From Aromatoleum petrolei (GTDB lineage: Bacteria > Pseudomonadota > Gammaproteobacteria > Burkholderiales > Rhodocyclaceae), in the NCBI RefSeq assembly GCF_017894385.1, contig NZ_CP059560.1, positions 2,046,001-2,110,000 of the forward strand: DNA of 64,000 nucleotides, in the 5' to 3' direction. The notes below the pieces were generated by a model. It ran no database searches. It was not told the DNA's origin and saw only the letters and a list, made by a program, of their open reading frames with translations. Shown here one piece after another: positions 9,505-17,987 of the stretch (position 1 is its first letter; the number at the start of each line of letters is the position of its first letter). Position numbers and translations under genes: made by a program.

Positions 9505-11658
9505 TCACTTCACTTCTTTGAGATGGAACAGGCGGTGCTTGTCGACCGTCGTCTCGAAGCCGTCGGGCACGACGAAGGTCGTGGCGTCCGATTCGATGAT
9601 CGCGGGTCCAACGATGTGGTTGCCGGCCTTGAGCGATTCCATCTTCCACAGCGCAGCCTCGACCCACCGCTTGTGCCGGTAGAACGGACGGGTGCCGAGA
9701 TAGGCTTCCTTCGGCGGCGTCGGGCCGGCGTCCGGGTCTTCCGGCAGCACCGGTTTCTGCGTCACCACCATGCCGCGCAGGATCGCGCCGGTGATCGAGA
9801 AGCCCAGCTCCGGCGAACGCGCCGAGTTGGCATAGACGCGGCCGTAGGTGTTCTCGAAGGCCTCGATGATCTGGTTCCAGTCACCCGCCGTCGCCGCGGT
9901 GGACACCGGGGAGACGATCTCGAGATCGTTCAGCTGGCCCATGTACTGCATCTTGTAGCCGGGGATCAGCAGCACGTCTTCCGGCTTGTAGCCGTTGATC
10001 ACGAACTCGTCGATGACCTTCACCGCCAGCTCTTCCCAGGCTTCCTGAAGGCTGGCGCAGGCCGCGGCCTTCTCCGCATCGCTGGCAAACTGCGCGACGC
10101 CGAGATCGACCGACTTGTCATAGCGATACTCGAAGTCCGCGCACGCGCAACCGAAGGCCGAGAAACCCGCCGCCCACGCAGGCACGACCACGTCCTTGAA
10201 GCCCACGCCCTCCGTGTAGCCGTAGGTATGCACCGGCCCGGCGCCGCCGTACGAGAAGCACGTAAACTCCGCCGGGTTGTAGCCCTTGGCACTGATGTTG
10301 GCACGCAGATACTCGGACAGCGTCAGGTCCAGCAGCTCGATCACGCCGGCCGCCGCGTCCTCCACCGACAGCCCCAGCGGATCGGCGATCTGCGCCTTGA
10401 TGTGGTCGCGGGCGCGCTGCACGTCCAGCTTGATCGCGCCGCCGAGGAAGTTGTCCGGGTTCAGGTAGCCCAGCACGACGTGGCAGTCGGACACCGACAC
10501 CGTGTCCAGTCCGCTTTCCGGCCAGCAGGTGCCAACACGGTAGCCGGCGCTGTCGGGGCCCAGCTTGATCGACTTGCTGTACGGGTCGAGGCGCACGAAG
10601 CTGCCCGCGCCCGCACCCACCGAGTCCATCGCCACCAGCGGCAGCGACAGCACCAGGCGCGCCATGTCCGGATCCGACTTGATCGCGAAGCTGCCCTTGG
10701 TGATCAGCGCCACGTCGAACGAAGTGCCGCCGATGTCCGAGCACGCGATGTTCTCGTCACCGAGGTACTCGCCCAGCAGCTTCGAGCCGATCACGCCGCC
10801 GATCGGACCGGAGACAATGGTGCGCGCGAGCTCCTTCGCCTTCCATGAGATCGTGCCGCCGTGCGTCGCCATCACGCGCAGGTCGAACTTCGCGCCGTGC
10901 TTCTTGAAGCGGTCGCTGACCTTCTTCAGCGTCTGGCGCGAGGGCTCGGCGCCATAGGCTTCCAAGATGGTCGTGTTCATGCGGTGGCTTTCCTTGCGCG
11001 AAGGGTAGTAGTCCACCGACGCGAACACCGGGATGTCCACCTTGAGCCTCTTCAGCTCGTCCTTGACGACGTCGCGCGCCTGCTGCTCGCTCGCCTCGTT
11101 CTTGTGCGACTGCAGCAGGCAGATCACGACCGCCTGCGACCCGGCTTCGACCAGTTCGCGGGTGGCCTGGCGCACCTCGTCCTCGCGCAGCGGGATCACG
11201 ATCTTGCCCTGCACGTCGGTCCGCTCGGTCACGCCGCGGGTCCGCGACACCGGCACCAGCGGCTCGTCGTAACGGTGGGTGTTGAGGTGGATGCGGTCCT
11301 CGAGCGCATAGCCGAGGTAGCTCTGCAGCGCGCGCCCCATCGAGTGAATCTGCTCGAAGCCGCGGTTGCAGATCAGGCCCACGTCGAGGCCCTTGCGCAT
11401 CAGGATGCGGTTCAGCATCGCGGTGCCGGAATACACGCAGGTGACGAGCTCGGGATACACGTCGTCGACCTCGCGGCCCCAGTGGGCCAGCGCGTCCTGC
11501 GACGAGTTGAAGATCGCCAGCGATTCGTCCCCGGGGTTGCTCTGAGCCTTGCCGACGACGAAACGACCGTCGGCGCGCACGAAGAAGGTATCGGTCATCG
11601 TGCCGCCGGCATCGATGCCCATCACCTGTACTTGTGATGCTGCCTGTTGGACTTCCAT
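9505..11658 (-). CDS. acxA: acetone carboxylase beta subunit (HyuA-like, ATP-binding)
   Basis: This is a 717-residue protein, the length reported for Xanthobacter AcxA. It belongs to the hydantoinase A/oxoprolinase family with an ASKHA-type nucleotide fold. The phosphate-1 motif GIDAGGTMTDTF lies at about residues 14-25, a second phosphate loop is ACSDIGGTSFDVAL, and YGGAGPVHTYGY follows. This subunit phosphorylates acetone and bicarbonate with ATP. The start at 11658 (MEVQQAAS) has GGAG 7 bases upstream and reproduces the family length. An in-frame ATG at 11670 is possible but has poorer spacing. It is the first gene of acxABC and lies directly downstream of a sigma-54-type promoter. Confidence 0.95.
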   Translation of the reverse strand: MEVQQAASQVQVMGIDAGGTMTDTFFVRADGRFVVGKAQSNPGDESLAIFNSSQDALAHWGREVDDVYPELVTCVYSGTAMLNRILMRKGLDVGLICNRGFEQIHSMGRALQSYLGYALEDRIHLNTHRYDEPLVPVSRTRGVTERTDVQGKIVIPLREDEVRQATRELVEAGSQAVVICLLQSHKNEASEQQARDVVKDELKRLKVDIPVFASVDYYPSRKESHRMNTTILEAYGAEPSRQTLKKVSDRFKKHGAKFDLRVMATHGGTISWKAKELARTIVSGPIGGVIGSKLLGEYLGDENIACSDIGGTSFDVALITKGSFAIKSDPDMARLVLSLPLVAMDSVGAGAGSFVRLDPYSKSIKLGPDSAGYRVGTCWPESGLDTVSVSDCHVVLGYLNPDNFLGGAIKLDVQRARDHIKAQIADPLGLSVEDAAAGVIELLDLTLSEYLRANISAKGYNPAEFTCFSYGGAGPVHTYGYTEGVGFKDVVVPAWAAGFSAFGCACADFEYRYDKSVDLGVAQFASDAEKAAACASLQEAWEELAVKVIDEFVINGYKPEDVLLIPGYKMQYMGQLNDLEIVSPVSTAATAGDWNQIIEAFENTYGRVYANSARSPELGFSITGAILRGMVVTQKPVLPEDPDAGPTPPKEAYLGTRPFYRHKRWVEAALWKMESLKAGNHIVGPAIIESDATTFVVPDGFETTVDKHRLFHLKEVK

Positions 11659-11720
11659 GTTTGTCTCCATCATCTCCTGGATTGTCGAGTCGCCGATGCT
11701 GCCGGCCCCCGCGAGTCCTG

Positions 11721-11737
11721 TTGCAGCGGACGTGCCA
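11721..11737 (-). promoter_or_regulatory. sigma-54 (RpoN) -24/-12 promoter of acxABC
   Basis: The minus strand reads TGGCACGTCCGCTGCAA. The GG (11736-11735) and GC (11724-11723) are separated by exactly ten bases, matching the TGGCACG-N4-TTGCA consensus except for one base. Transcription would start near 11711, giving a leader of roughly 50 bases before acxA. This agrees with the sigma-54/AcxR-type control known for acetone carboxylase operons. An enhancer-binding activator must act in trans. Confidence 0.85.
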
Positions 11738-12010
11738 GATTCCGGCCGCTGCGATGCAACAGGGCGATGCGCTCGGAAATGAGGGAGAAACGGCGCGCAC
11801 CTCGTGCGCCGCAACACGAAACGGCACGCGGGACGTACGACCAGAAACTGGATGTCCGTCCGGAAGTCGAACGGACGCACCGGTCACCGGTCAGGGCGTC
11901 CGGACGATACGAAACAGGAGAAAAGGGAAGCGGCGGAAACCGTCCGTGTCAGCACGGGCGGCATGACGGCTTCGCCTGGGCGCGGAGCCGGGCAGAGCAC
12001 GCAGCCCCGC

Positions 12011-12029
12011 GTGCCGTTCGGAACGGCAC
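12011..12029. promoter_or_regulatory. perfect 9-1-9 palindrome, candidate activator site
   Basis: GTGCCGTTC and GAACGGCAC are exact reverse complements around a single G. The palindrome lies about 275 bp upstream of the acx -24/-12 element, a typical distance for an upstream activating sequence bound by a sigma-54 enhancer-binding protein. Partial half-sites (ACGGCAC) recur near 11821-11827. The binding role is inferred. Confidence 0.5.
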
Positions 12030-12038
12030 AAACGAAAA

Positions 12039-12061
12039 ATGCGAAGCCGCCGGGCTTCGCA
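12039..12061 (-). terminator. intrinsic terminator-like hairpin
   Basis: An 11-bp perfect stem (AATGCGAAGCC and its complement, loop GCCG type) is followed on the minus strand by TTTTTCG. It would stop minus-strand transcripts arriving from the right before the acx control region. No minus-strand gene now ends immediately upstream of it, so it may be the remnant terminator of a gene displaced by the element, or simply an insulator. Confidence 0.6.
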
Positions 12062-12407
12062 TTCGTTGTTTACAACCGGAAGAAATTCGTCTTCAAAACG
12101 GTTATGCCTACAAAAACTTGTTGTTAGTCAGCTCGATGTGAGTGAGTAAGCCATTTTTGATTGCAGCGACACGATATTATTGTTGGTACTCGTTGCGAAG
12201 GATGTGGTTTTCACTGCATATGAGCCCTGCTGGACAGCATTTGTGGGTAGCGTTAGACCGACTCAACGATAGATACCTCTGCCAGGAAACACTCCAACGG
12301 GAGGTCCAACGCGACCTTGCGATTGGCCCCCACTTCGGCCGAAGAATGGGGTCACGAACCGCAGTCCGGGTATCATGCCTACGGCACATTTTCCGGGGAA
12401 CACCGCG

Positions 12408-13475
12408 GTGAAAACGACTCCACACACAATGGCCGCATTGGTAGCCGTGGTCGGCCTTTGTATGACCGTCCCCCCAGCAGCTTCGCAACCGGCCGCTTCC
12501 GTTGGCCAGCCTGCTGTGCAGCCTTCTGCGCAGCCAACGCCGAACCAGGAGGTGAGCCCGCTAACCCGGCACGTATTCGACTCGGCAAACCAAGCTATCA
12601 GCGTCACCGAGAAGACAGCGAACCAGACGCTAGCAGTCGCGCAGACGGCAATCAAAGCGGCTGAAACCACCATGAATGAGGTGCGGAGTTCGCAGACGTC
12701 CCTGCTTTCCTTCCTAGGCGCCTTCGTGGGGATTCTCACGGCACTGGGCGCCTATCTGGGCTTCAAGACATTGCCCGATTTCGCCAAGGCGCATATTGAG
12801 AAGGAACTTAATCCAAAACTCAAGGAGCTCGACGAACGCTTACGACAGCTCGGCAATGTCGACACCAAACACGATGCCACCTTGGCAGCACAGCGGATTA
12901 AGCTCGAAACCCTGCAGCGGGAGTTTGAGGCAGTTCGCGCCGAAGGACAGCGCGAAATTGAAAAATTTAAGGACAGCGCAGCGAAGAGCATCCGCGCTTT
13001 GGGCCAAGGAGCCTTTGGCGACTATCTAGGAATTCGCGCCAGCCTCCTTGACGCTCACACCGATGAGGCGAAGGCAATGTGGCGAGACTCGGCAGACTGG
13101 CTCTCGGAGGCAGTCAAGAATGCCTCCGCTTTGGAAGATGAGTCCATGCAGTCTTGGCTTTGGTTAAACCTGGCTTATTCGCAAAAGCGAAGCGAACAAC
13201 CAACGGCTGCACTAGCTAGCGCAGAAGCGGCCTGCGGGCTCGGAAAGCCGTCTGCAACGGCCCTATACAACACCGCCTGCTATGCTGCCCTCTGCGCAGA
13301 TAAGCCGAAGCTACTCTCCTACCTACAACGAGCGTTGGAACTCGAACCGTCTATTTCCGTCACTCTGCGCCCAAACGCAGAGCACAACGTGCAAGGTGAA
13401 CACGACTTGCGGGCCTATTGGGAGGACCCTGACCTCGACAGGCTTGCGGAGCGCTTCAGCCACGCGGGGGTGTAG
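12408..13475 (+). CDS. membrane-anchored coiled-coil/TPR-like protein, unknown function
   Basis: I do not recognise this gene. From a GTG at 12408 (GGGGA about 8 bases upstream) it encodes 355 residues. The N-terminus looks like a signal peptide (VKTTPHTMAALVAVVGLCMTVPPAASQ), followed by a Pro/Gln-rich linker, a transmembrane segment (about residues 97-119, SLLSFLGAFVGILTALGAYLGF) and a charged coiled coil (about 135-195). The C-terminal helical region has TPR-like spacing (WLNLAYSQKRSEQPTAALASAEAACG, TALYNTACYAAL). An ATG at 12375 is an alternative start with a weaker site. It is the only plus-strand gene in the element, convergent with the next, and probably accessory cargo. Function cannot be assigned. 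Confidence 0.7.
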   Translation: MKTTPHTMAALVAVVGLCMTVPPAASQPAASVGQPAVQPSAQPTPNQEVSPLTRHVFDSANQAISVTEKTANQTLAVAQTAIKAAETTMNEVRSSQTSLLSFLGAFVGILTALGAYLGFKTLPDFAKAHIEKELNPKLKELDERLRQLGNVDTKHDATLAAQRIKLETLQREFEAVRAEGQREIEKFKDSAAKSIRALGQGAFGDYLGIRASLLDAHTDEAKAMWRDSADWLSEAVKNASALEDESMQSWLWLNLAYSQKRSEQPTAALASAEAACGLGKPSATALYNTACYAALCADKPKLLSYLQRALELEPSISVTLRPNAEHNVQGEHDLRAYWEDPDLDRLAERFSHAGV

Positions 13476-13670
13476 GTTTTCTATCCATTGCTACCTCCAT
13501 GATTTTGTAACCTAGCTAGCGGAGACGCGTCTAGGTTTCTTCAGTGTATAGCATACGCGAGTCAACATTCGCAGCGAAGGGCAACATCGCCGCAGTCAGA
13601 CTCCACGGGCGCAACTTGGAGAACCGCCACCCCGCCCAGAGCTATCGACCACGGCGCCTACCCGCTCGGG
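13476..13670. other. convergent spacer between the two cargo genes
   Basis: This is a 195-bp gap between convergent genes. It is AT-richer than the chromosome, with no clear hairpin-plus-T-run terminator and no supported gene. Confidence 0.4.
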
Positions 13671-14669
13671 TTACCGTTCGACGAGGTCGGCATATTCGCA
13701 TTCAGTGTTTGGTACAGGGACGCTGAGCTCGCGAATCCGTCGTAGCTTCGCCGGCCCAAGTCCTCTTACGGCCAGCAATGTTGCATCAGGTGAGGTCTCG
13801 ATGACGCTCGGCGTTCGGAGCCTTAACTTCCAAAGCTCTGCTTTGGTCACCTCCGAAAGTCCCGGCAGTGTATTCACGAAGCGGGGGAAGAATCTTTCGA
13901 CAACAGCCTGTTTTCCACCGAGTTTGCGCACGAACTTACTCCAACTTTCGTTAGCAAGCTCAGTTTTTAGTTGAGCCATCCTATCCTTGACCGGAACATT
14001 CTGCTCAACAATACCCCGGACAGCCACCAGAAATCTCAGATATTCTCTCCCCCCATCCGGCACCGGCCCGACATCTGATGCCACAGTAGAATCCTCGTCA
14101 TGTGAGGCGTTTGGCTCTGCGCGCAACCTAGGAAGCCAGACACCGTGCCAAGCCTCCGTCGCAATGGTGGGGGGCACGCCCGAGCCGGAATACACTTCCT
14201 TGTGGCGACTGAGCACTCTCAACGGGGTACGAAGCTGTAGTGTCGCGAAAAAAACGACCCCGTCCACAAGGTCGTTATTGCCCCACACCGAAACTGGCGT
14301 GTCCTGCCTCTCGCCCACCGTGCGGCTGTAGGTGAGCTCCGACCCGATGTCCTCCGGATTTACTTGGGCATAGTAGCCCGCGTCAGCGTATTCACGCTCC
14401 AAATCCTGAATCGATTTCTGGACGCCAGGCAAGCTCGTGAGTTCCAAAAAACTATGATGGCTGACCAGCTCGATGAGCTCGGCGAGCTTCGCTTTAGCAA
14501 GGTTTAGCCGAGAAACCTTCGTCTCGGGATTTGTTGAACGGTTCGACAACTGCAATGACTCATTGATGATTTCAACAAGTCGCCGGGCACTATCCGCGAT
14601 GACCTCCGTATCCCGCTCACTCCCTGCGAACATAGTACGCACCCGACCCACCCACGACGCAATTGACAT
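13671..14669 (-). CDS. helix-hairpin-helix-containing protein, unknown function
   Basis: I do not recognise this 332-residue protein as a whole. It starts at 14669 with an excellent AGGAGG site 5 bases upstream. The last 40 residues contain a helix-hairpin-helix-like stretch (about 297-313, LLAVRGLGPAKLRRIREL), a non-specific DNA-binding module, and an earlier FPRFVNTLPGLSEVTKAELWKL segment may be a second, weaker copy. The N-terminal third is helical and charged; the middle (SVWGNNDLVDGVVFFATLQLRTPLRVLSRHKEVY) is beta-rich. It is separated by 158 bases from the helicase gene, so it may have its own promoter. It is a cargo candidate; nuclease or repair functions are possible but no catalytic motif is evident. 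Confidence 0.75.
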   Translation of the reverse strand: MSIASWVGRVRTMFAGSERDTEVIADSARRLVEIINESLQLSNRSTNPETKVSRLNLAKAKLAELIELVSHHSFLELTSLPGVQKSIQDLEREYADAGYYAQVNPEDIGSELTYSRTVGERQDTPVSVWGNNDLVDGVVFFATLQLRTPLRVLSRHKEVYSGSGVPPTIATEAWHGVWLPRLRAEPNASHDEDSTVASDVGPVPDGGREYLRFLVAVRGIVEQNVPVKDRMAQLKTELANESWSKFVRKLGGKQAVVERFFPRFVNTLPGLSEVTKAELWKLRLRTPSVIETSPDATLLAVRGLGPAKLRRIRELSVPVPNTECEYADLVER

Positions 14670-14827
14670 TTCAGCCTCCTGCGATTGCGACAGTTCGTGC
14701 CACGAAATTTACGACGTTCTTGCAGCCCCGGCGTCAGTCATCTGAGCCCCGAACTCACGAATTACCACATATCATCGTAGCAGGACATAACTGCATAACT
14801 CACGTCTCAATCAGCATGGGCCGCGAG

Positions 14828-17113
14828 TTATCGCTTCTCAACAGGGGTCGTCCGCTCCGCAAGGTTCCGCCGAAGCAGCGAGCCCAGCGCCACATGCCGC
14901 TCATGGGAGCGCGGAAGGCTTTCTACCGCCCGCCGTGCGGCCGCCTGGTCTCCGACAAGAATGACCTGCCGTTGTGCCCTCGTGACCGCGGTGTACAGAA
15001 GTGTCCGGTCAAGAAGCCGATTGCCGGTGACGGGCACAATCACGCGAGGCCACTGCGACCCCTGCGCCTTGTGGACCGTGATGGCATACCCCAACTCCAA
15101 GTCGTCCAGCATGGACTCAAAGATAGGTCGGCGCTCACCGTCATCCCATTCAGCCCATGCGAGGGCGAGCCCGAGTTCCTCCCCGTTTTCGCCGGTAATG
15201 AGCCTTGGGGAGGCCTCGATTTGGACCAGCCTACCGAGCGAACCGTTTTGTAGCCCCCAATCCCACAAGTTCCGGGTACAGAGCAACGGGTCTCCAAGGC
15301 GAAAGCCGGTGCCTGCCATCGATTCATGCTGGTCGCTCCAGACCAGCAGCGGCTGCGCCTCTCCTGCCATGCGCTCCTGGCACAAAGCATTCAATCCGGC
15401 GACACCCCCTGCTCCGCTGCGTCGAGGCGAAAGAATTTGTGCGTCATCAGGGGATTGTCGGTACAGCCGGAAAACAGTCTCTGCCAGCGTGTCGGCTGGT
15501 TCAGCGCCCCCTCTCCTGGCCGATGTCGCGCAAGGAATAAAAGCAATCGGCGCCGACTCGACCGCCGGCAACTCGGGCCAGATGCCCGCGCGGATTGCCG
15601 CCGCAGCCTCAGCAATCTCCCCTCCATAGCGCTTAACCACGGTGAGCTCTACGGACGGAACTCCAGGTTGTCGAGATAACGCGTGGAGCACCAAACCGGG
15701 GCCGACGGGCATCAACTGGCTCGGGTCACCGACGAGGACCAGACGAACGTGCGGTGGAAGAAGCTCACAAAGACGATGCATGGTGATGATATCGACCATG
15801 CTCGCTTCATCGACCACCGCCACAACCGGGCCAGCGAGGTCCTCATCCTTCGTGTTGCGCAGGAAACTGGCGATGGTGGACGCAGGGCGGCCAGTAGCCT
15901 CCTGCATTCGTTTCGCAGCCCGTCCGGCCAGCGCCATCTGAACGACACGCACGCCGGCTCGGTCGTAAATCTGGTAGAGCCCCTTCAGGACAGTAGTCTT
16001 CCCGACCCCCGCGCCTCCCGTGATGATGGCAAAGGCATTGGCGGCTGCGGTCTGTACGGCAAGGCGCTGCTCGTCGTTGAGCGCGATTCCTTCGCTCGCC
16101 TCGTACTCGGCGATGCCTGTCTCGACCTCGCCCGCGGTGAGCAGTTGCGCCTCCGTCACCTTGACCAGTCGGTCCACGACGGCGCGTGCCACCGTGGCCT
16201 CCATGACGTAGGGCCCGACGGGGTGGACATCGTGCTCAGTGCCGATAATGTAGCTACCGTTCGACAACCCCTCCGCCAGAACGTCTGGAACCAACTGTCG
16301 CCACTGCGAATTGCCCTCTGAGACGTGCAAGATGGGCGCAAGGCGGTCCAAGAGCATCGAAAGCCGGGCGCAGGTATGTCCGGCACCGAAAAGCCGATAC
16401 AGAGCCTCCTCGACCGCTCCTTGGAGTCGGCGCGGGTCTGTCTCCGCGATACCAAATTCATCCCGAGCCAATGCATCGACCTGCTGCCACGTCGCACAGA
16501 AGCTCAGCAGCCGATATGGGTCCGCCTCGATGCGGTCGGGCGTCTCGGTCCCGAAGAAGGCGACGACCTTACGCCCGACCGCCGCATCGAAGCCATGCCT
16601 CTCCAGCCATTGCAGGGTCCGGGTATCGCCATAGAGCTGCCAAGCGGCGATGACTTGGCGAGCACTCTCTTCCGTCAGCACGGCAGTGAGCGCCGAGAAA
16701 TCGCCCTGGTCGAGGATGCCGTAGAGGTCCTCGTTGAACGTTTCCCACAGCCGGCGGGCCTTTACCCGCCCGATACCCTGAAAATCGGCACTTTCGGCCA
16801 TCAGGGTAATGATGTGTTCGCCCGACGGCAGCGCGAGATTCATGTCGCTCGGCTCGATTTGCCATTCGGTGATGCGATAGCCGTTGACCGCGAGCACATT
16901 CTCGACCGGTTCGCCGGCTACGCGCCACCACTGGCCAGGCTGAACACGGGTCGTTCCGAGAAGGTCGCTGCTTGCGCGGACGACATAGTAGGCGCTTGCA
17001 TCCTGCACCGTGCCACTGTCATCAATGGGGATGCCGGTGAAGATGCACCCGCCGAACCCACGCGGATTCTGGCTGCGGATGGACGACACCCGCAGGGTGC
17101 GTACGTCGTTCAC
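14828..17113 (-). CDS. RecD2-like superfamily 1B DNA helicase
   Basis: From the GTG at 17113 this encodes 761 residues, with a GTGA overlap onto the preceding stop that implies translational coupling. Helix-hairpin-helix-like GIGRVKARRLWETF lies at about 113-126. Walker A GGAGVGKTT is at about 366-374, VVDEASMVD (motif II) at about 433-441 and GDPSQLMPVGPG (motif III) at about 462-473. Near the C-terminus are TVHKAQGSQWPRVIVPV and LYTAVTRAQRQV. This matches ATP-dependent RecD-like 5'-3' helicases. The frame runs open upstream to 17422, but that stretch is Arg/Pro-rich, overlaps the 147-residue gene and is unlike the family, so it is not coding. A role in element excision, replication or strand processing is inferred from its place in the recombinase operon. 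Confidence 0.9.
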   Translation of the reverse strand: MNDVRTLRVSSIRSQNPRGFGGCIFTGIPIDDSGTVQDASAYYVVRASSDLLGTTRVQPGQWWRVAGEPVENVLAVNGYRITEWQIEPSDMNLALPSGEHIITLMAESADFQGIGRVKARRLWETFNEDLYGILDQGDFSALTAVLTEESARQVIAAWQLYGDTRTLQWLERHGFDAAVGRKVVAFFGTETPDRIEADPYRLLSFCATWQQVDALARDEFGIAETDPRRLQGAVEEALYRLFGAGHTCARLSMLLDRLAPILHVSEGNSQWRQLVPDVLAEGLSNGSYIIGTEHDVHPVGPYVMEATVARAVVDRLVKVTEAQLLTAGEVETGIAEYEASEGIALNDEQRLAVQTAAANAFAIITGGAGVGKTTVLKGLYQIYDRAGVRVVQMALAGRAAKRMQEATGRPASTIASFLRNTKDEDLAGPVVAVVDEASMVDIITMHRLCELLPPHVRLVLVGDPSQLMPVGPGLVLHALSRQPGVPSVELTVVKRYGGEIAEAAAAIRAGIWPELPAVESAPIAFIPCATSARRGGAEPADTLAETVFRLYRQSPDDAQILSPRRSGAGGVAGLNALCQERMAGEAQPLLVWSDQHESMAGTGFRLGDPLLCTRNLWDWGLQNGSLGRLVQIEASPRLITGENGEELGLALAWAEWDDGERRPIFESMLDDLELGYAITVHKAQGSQWPRVIVPVTGNRLLDRTLLYTAVTRAQRQVILVGDQAAARRAVESLPRSHERHVALGSLLRRNLAERTTPVEKR

Positions 17114-17553
17114 CGCGGCACCCTGCCCGTGAGCGACAGAGCCTCTTGCAAGACGGCGTAACGCTCGAGCTGTCGTTTGAGTTCGCCGTTCTCCGCCCGG
17201 AGGCTGGCGTTTTCCTGTTCGAGACGCCGCAGGCGCTCGGTGTCGAGCATGGCTCGCTGGCCGCCCACCTCGCGCATGGGTGGCTCTGTGGCTTCGCCTG
17301 ATGCCTGGGTCACGGCAATCGGGGGCGGCAGAACGCCACGTTGCCGTAACCCATCCTCTAGCTGTTTGAGGGCCTCCTTGATGCGTGGGTTTTGTGCCAA
17401 GGCCGACTTGGCAAAGCCGCACTCCGCCGCAATCTCTGCGCGTGACAAGACCGCGCGCACTACCATGTTGCGGAAGTCATCATCGGTCTTCGAAGCCGCC
17501 CAGGTCGTGAACCTGCGGACGTTTTCCTCGGCCAACTGCTGTCCGCTTGCCAT
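17110..17553 (-). CDS. small coiled-coil protein of the recombinase operon
   Basis: This 147-residue protein starts with an ATG sharing one base with the upstream TAA (TAATG). Residues 28-60 look like a small helix-turn-helix (NMVVRAVLSRAEIAAECGFAKSALAQNPRIKEAL). After a Pro-rich linker comes a leucine-zipper-like coiled coil (about 105-138, LRRLEQENASLRAENGELKRQLE). Tn554-type elements encode a comparable small DNA-binding accessory (TnpC), and three-recombinase elements of the Vibrio type carry a small protein named VPA1267 family. I suspect it belongs there, from memory only. The likely role is accessory DNA binding for recombination. Confidence 0.75.
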   Translation of the reverse strand: MASGQQLAEENVRRFTTWAASKTDDDFRNMVVRAVLSRAEIAAECGFAKSALAQNPRIKEALKQLEDGLRQRGVLPPPIAVTQASGEATEPPMREVGGQRAMLDTERLRRLEQENASLRAENGELKRQLERYAVLQEALSLTGRVPR

Positions 17554-17987
17554 TACTTGACCCCTTTGGAGCGGTCTCGCTCGGGCTTGGGAAGCGGGGT
17601 ATTCAGCATGTCCATCGTGACGCCCTTGCGCTCGGCGTTAATCGCCCACGTCACGAACTGTTCCGTCAGAAGCTGGTTTTCCGCCTCCAGCCGGTCTACC
17701 TTGGCCTTGTAGCGTTCAGCTTGCGCAAGTGCCGCACGCACCCGTTCGTCCCGAGGCTCGCCACGCGAGCGCGGCAAGGTCCCCCTCAGCGCGTCTTTCT
17801 TTATCGAGAACGCGTTCGCAATCTGGGGATAGTCGGCGAACGTAAACCTCGAGTAGCGTATCCCCGTCTTGGCCTCGACCGAGGCTAACAAGAGCTCCCA
17901 CGTCAGCTTGCCCTTCCAAGTATCGAGGGTGTCGAGTACGAAGGCGATGCGTTCAGCGGTCAGGTCCGGTGCCCTGTTCTTCTTCAT
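17553..17987 (-). CDS. small accessory protein of the recombinase operon
   Basis: This 144-residue protein starts in an ATGA overlap with the upstream recombinase stop. Residues 1-70 (ERIAFVLDTLDTWKGKLTWELLLASVEAKTGIRYSRFTFADYPQIANAFSIKKDALRG) look like a winged or helix-turn-helix DNA-binding region. Residues 83-110 form a short coiled coil (AALAQAERYKAKVDRLEAENQLLTEQF). Its arrangement parallels the next gene, so the two may be paired DNA-binding accessories or may form a heterodimer through the coiled coils. I do not recognise a named family with certainty. Confidence 0.75.
   Translation of the reverse strand: MKKNRAPDLTAERIAFVLDTLDTWKGKLTWELLLASVEAKTGIRYSRFTFADYPQIANAFSIKKDALRGTLPRSRGEPRDERVRAALAQAERYKAKVDRLEAENQLLTEQFVTWAINAERKGVTMDMLNTPLPKPERDRSKGVK

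Larger units (their letters stand above)
11659..12374. other. acx upstream regulatory region and left flank of the mobile element
   Basis: These 716 bases contain no convincing gene. From right to left they hold AT-richer island sequence (about 12062-12374), a hairpin terminator (12039-12061), a perfect palindrome (12011-12029), several shorter inverted repeats (CGTCCGGACG at 11897-11906; GTCCGT/ACGGAC arms near 11855-11876) and the -24/-12 promoter. The composition change near 12060 is where I place the element boundary. Short open frames on both strands lack ribosome-binding sites and recognisable protein character. Confidence 0.6.

Noticed and set aside
11647..12141. Open frames upstream of acxA
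   Set aside because: They lie over the promoter, palindrome and terminator, have no ribosome-binding site, and translate to Arg/Gly-rich sequence.
12263..12739. Minus-strand open frame opposite the membrane-anchored cargo gene
   Set aside because: It is antisense to the signal-peptide region of the plus-strand gene and lacks a start site.
17114..17422. N-terminal extension of the RecD-like helicase
   Set aside because: It overlaps the 147-residue gene in another frame, is Arg/Pro-rich and unlike helicase sequence; the GTGA-coupled start is better.
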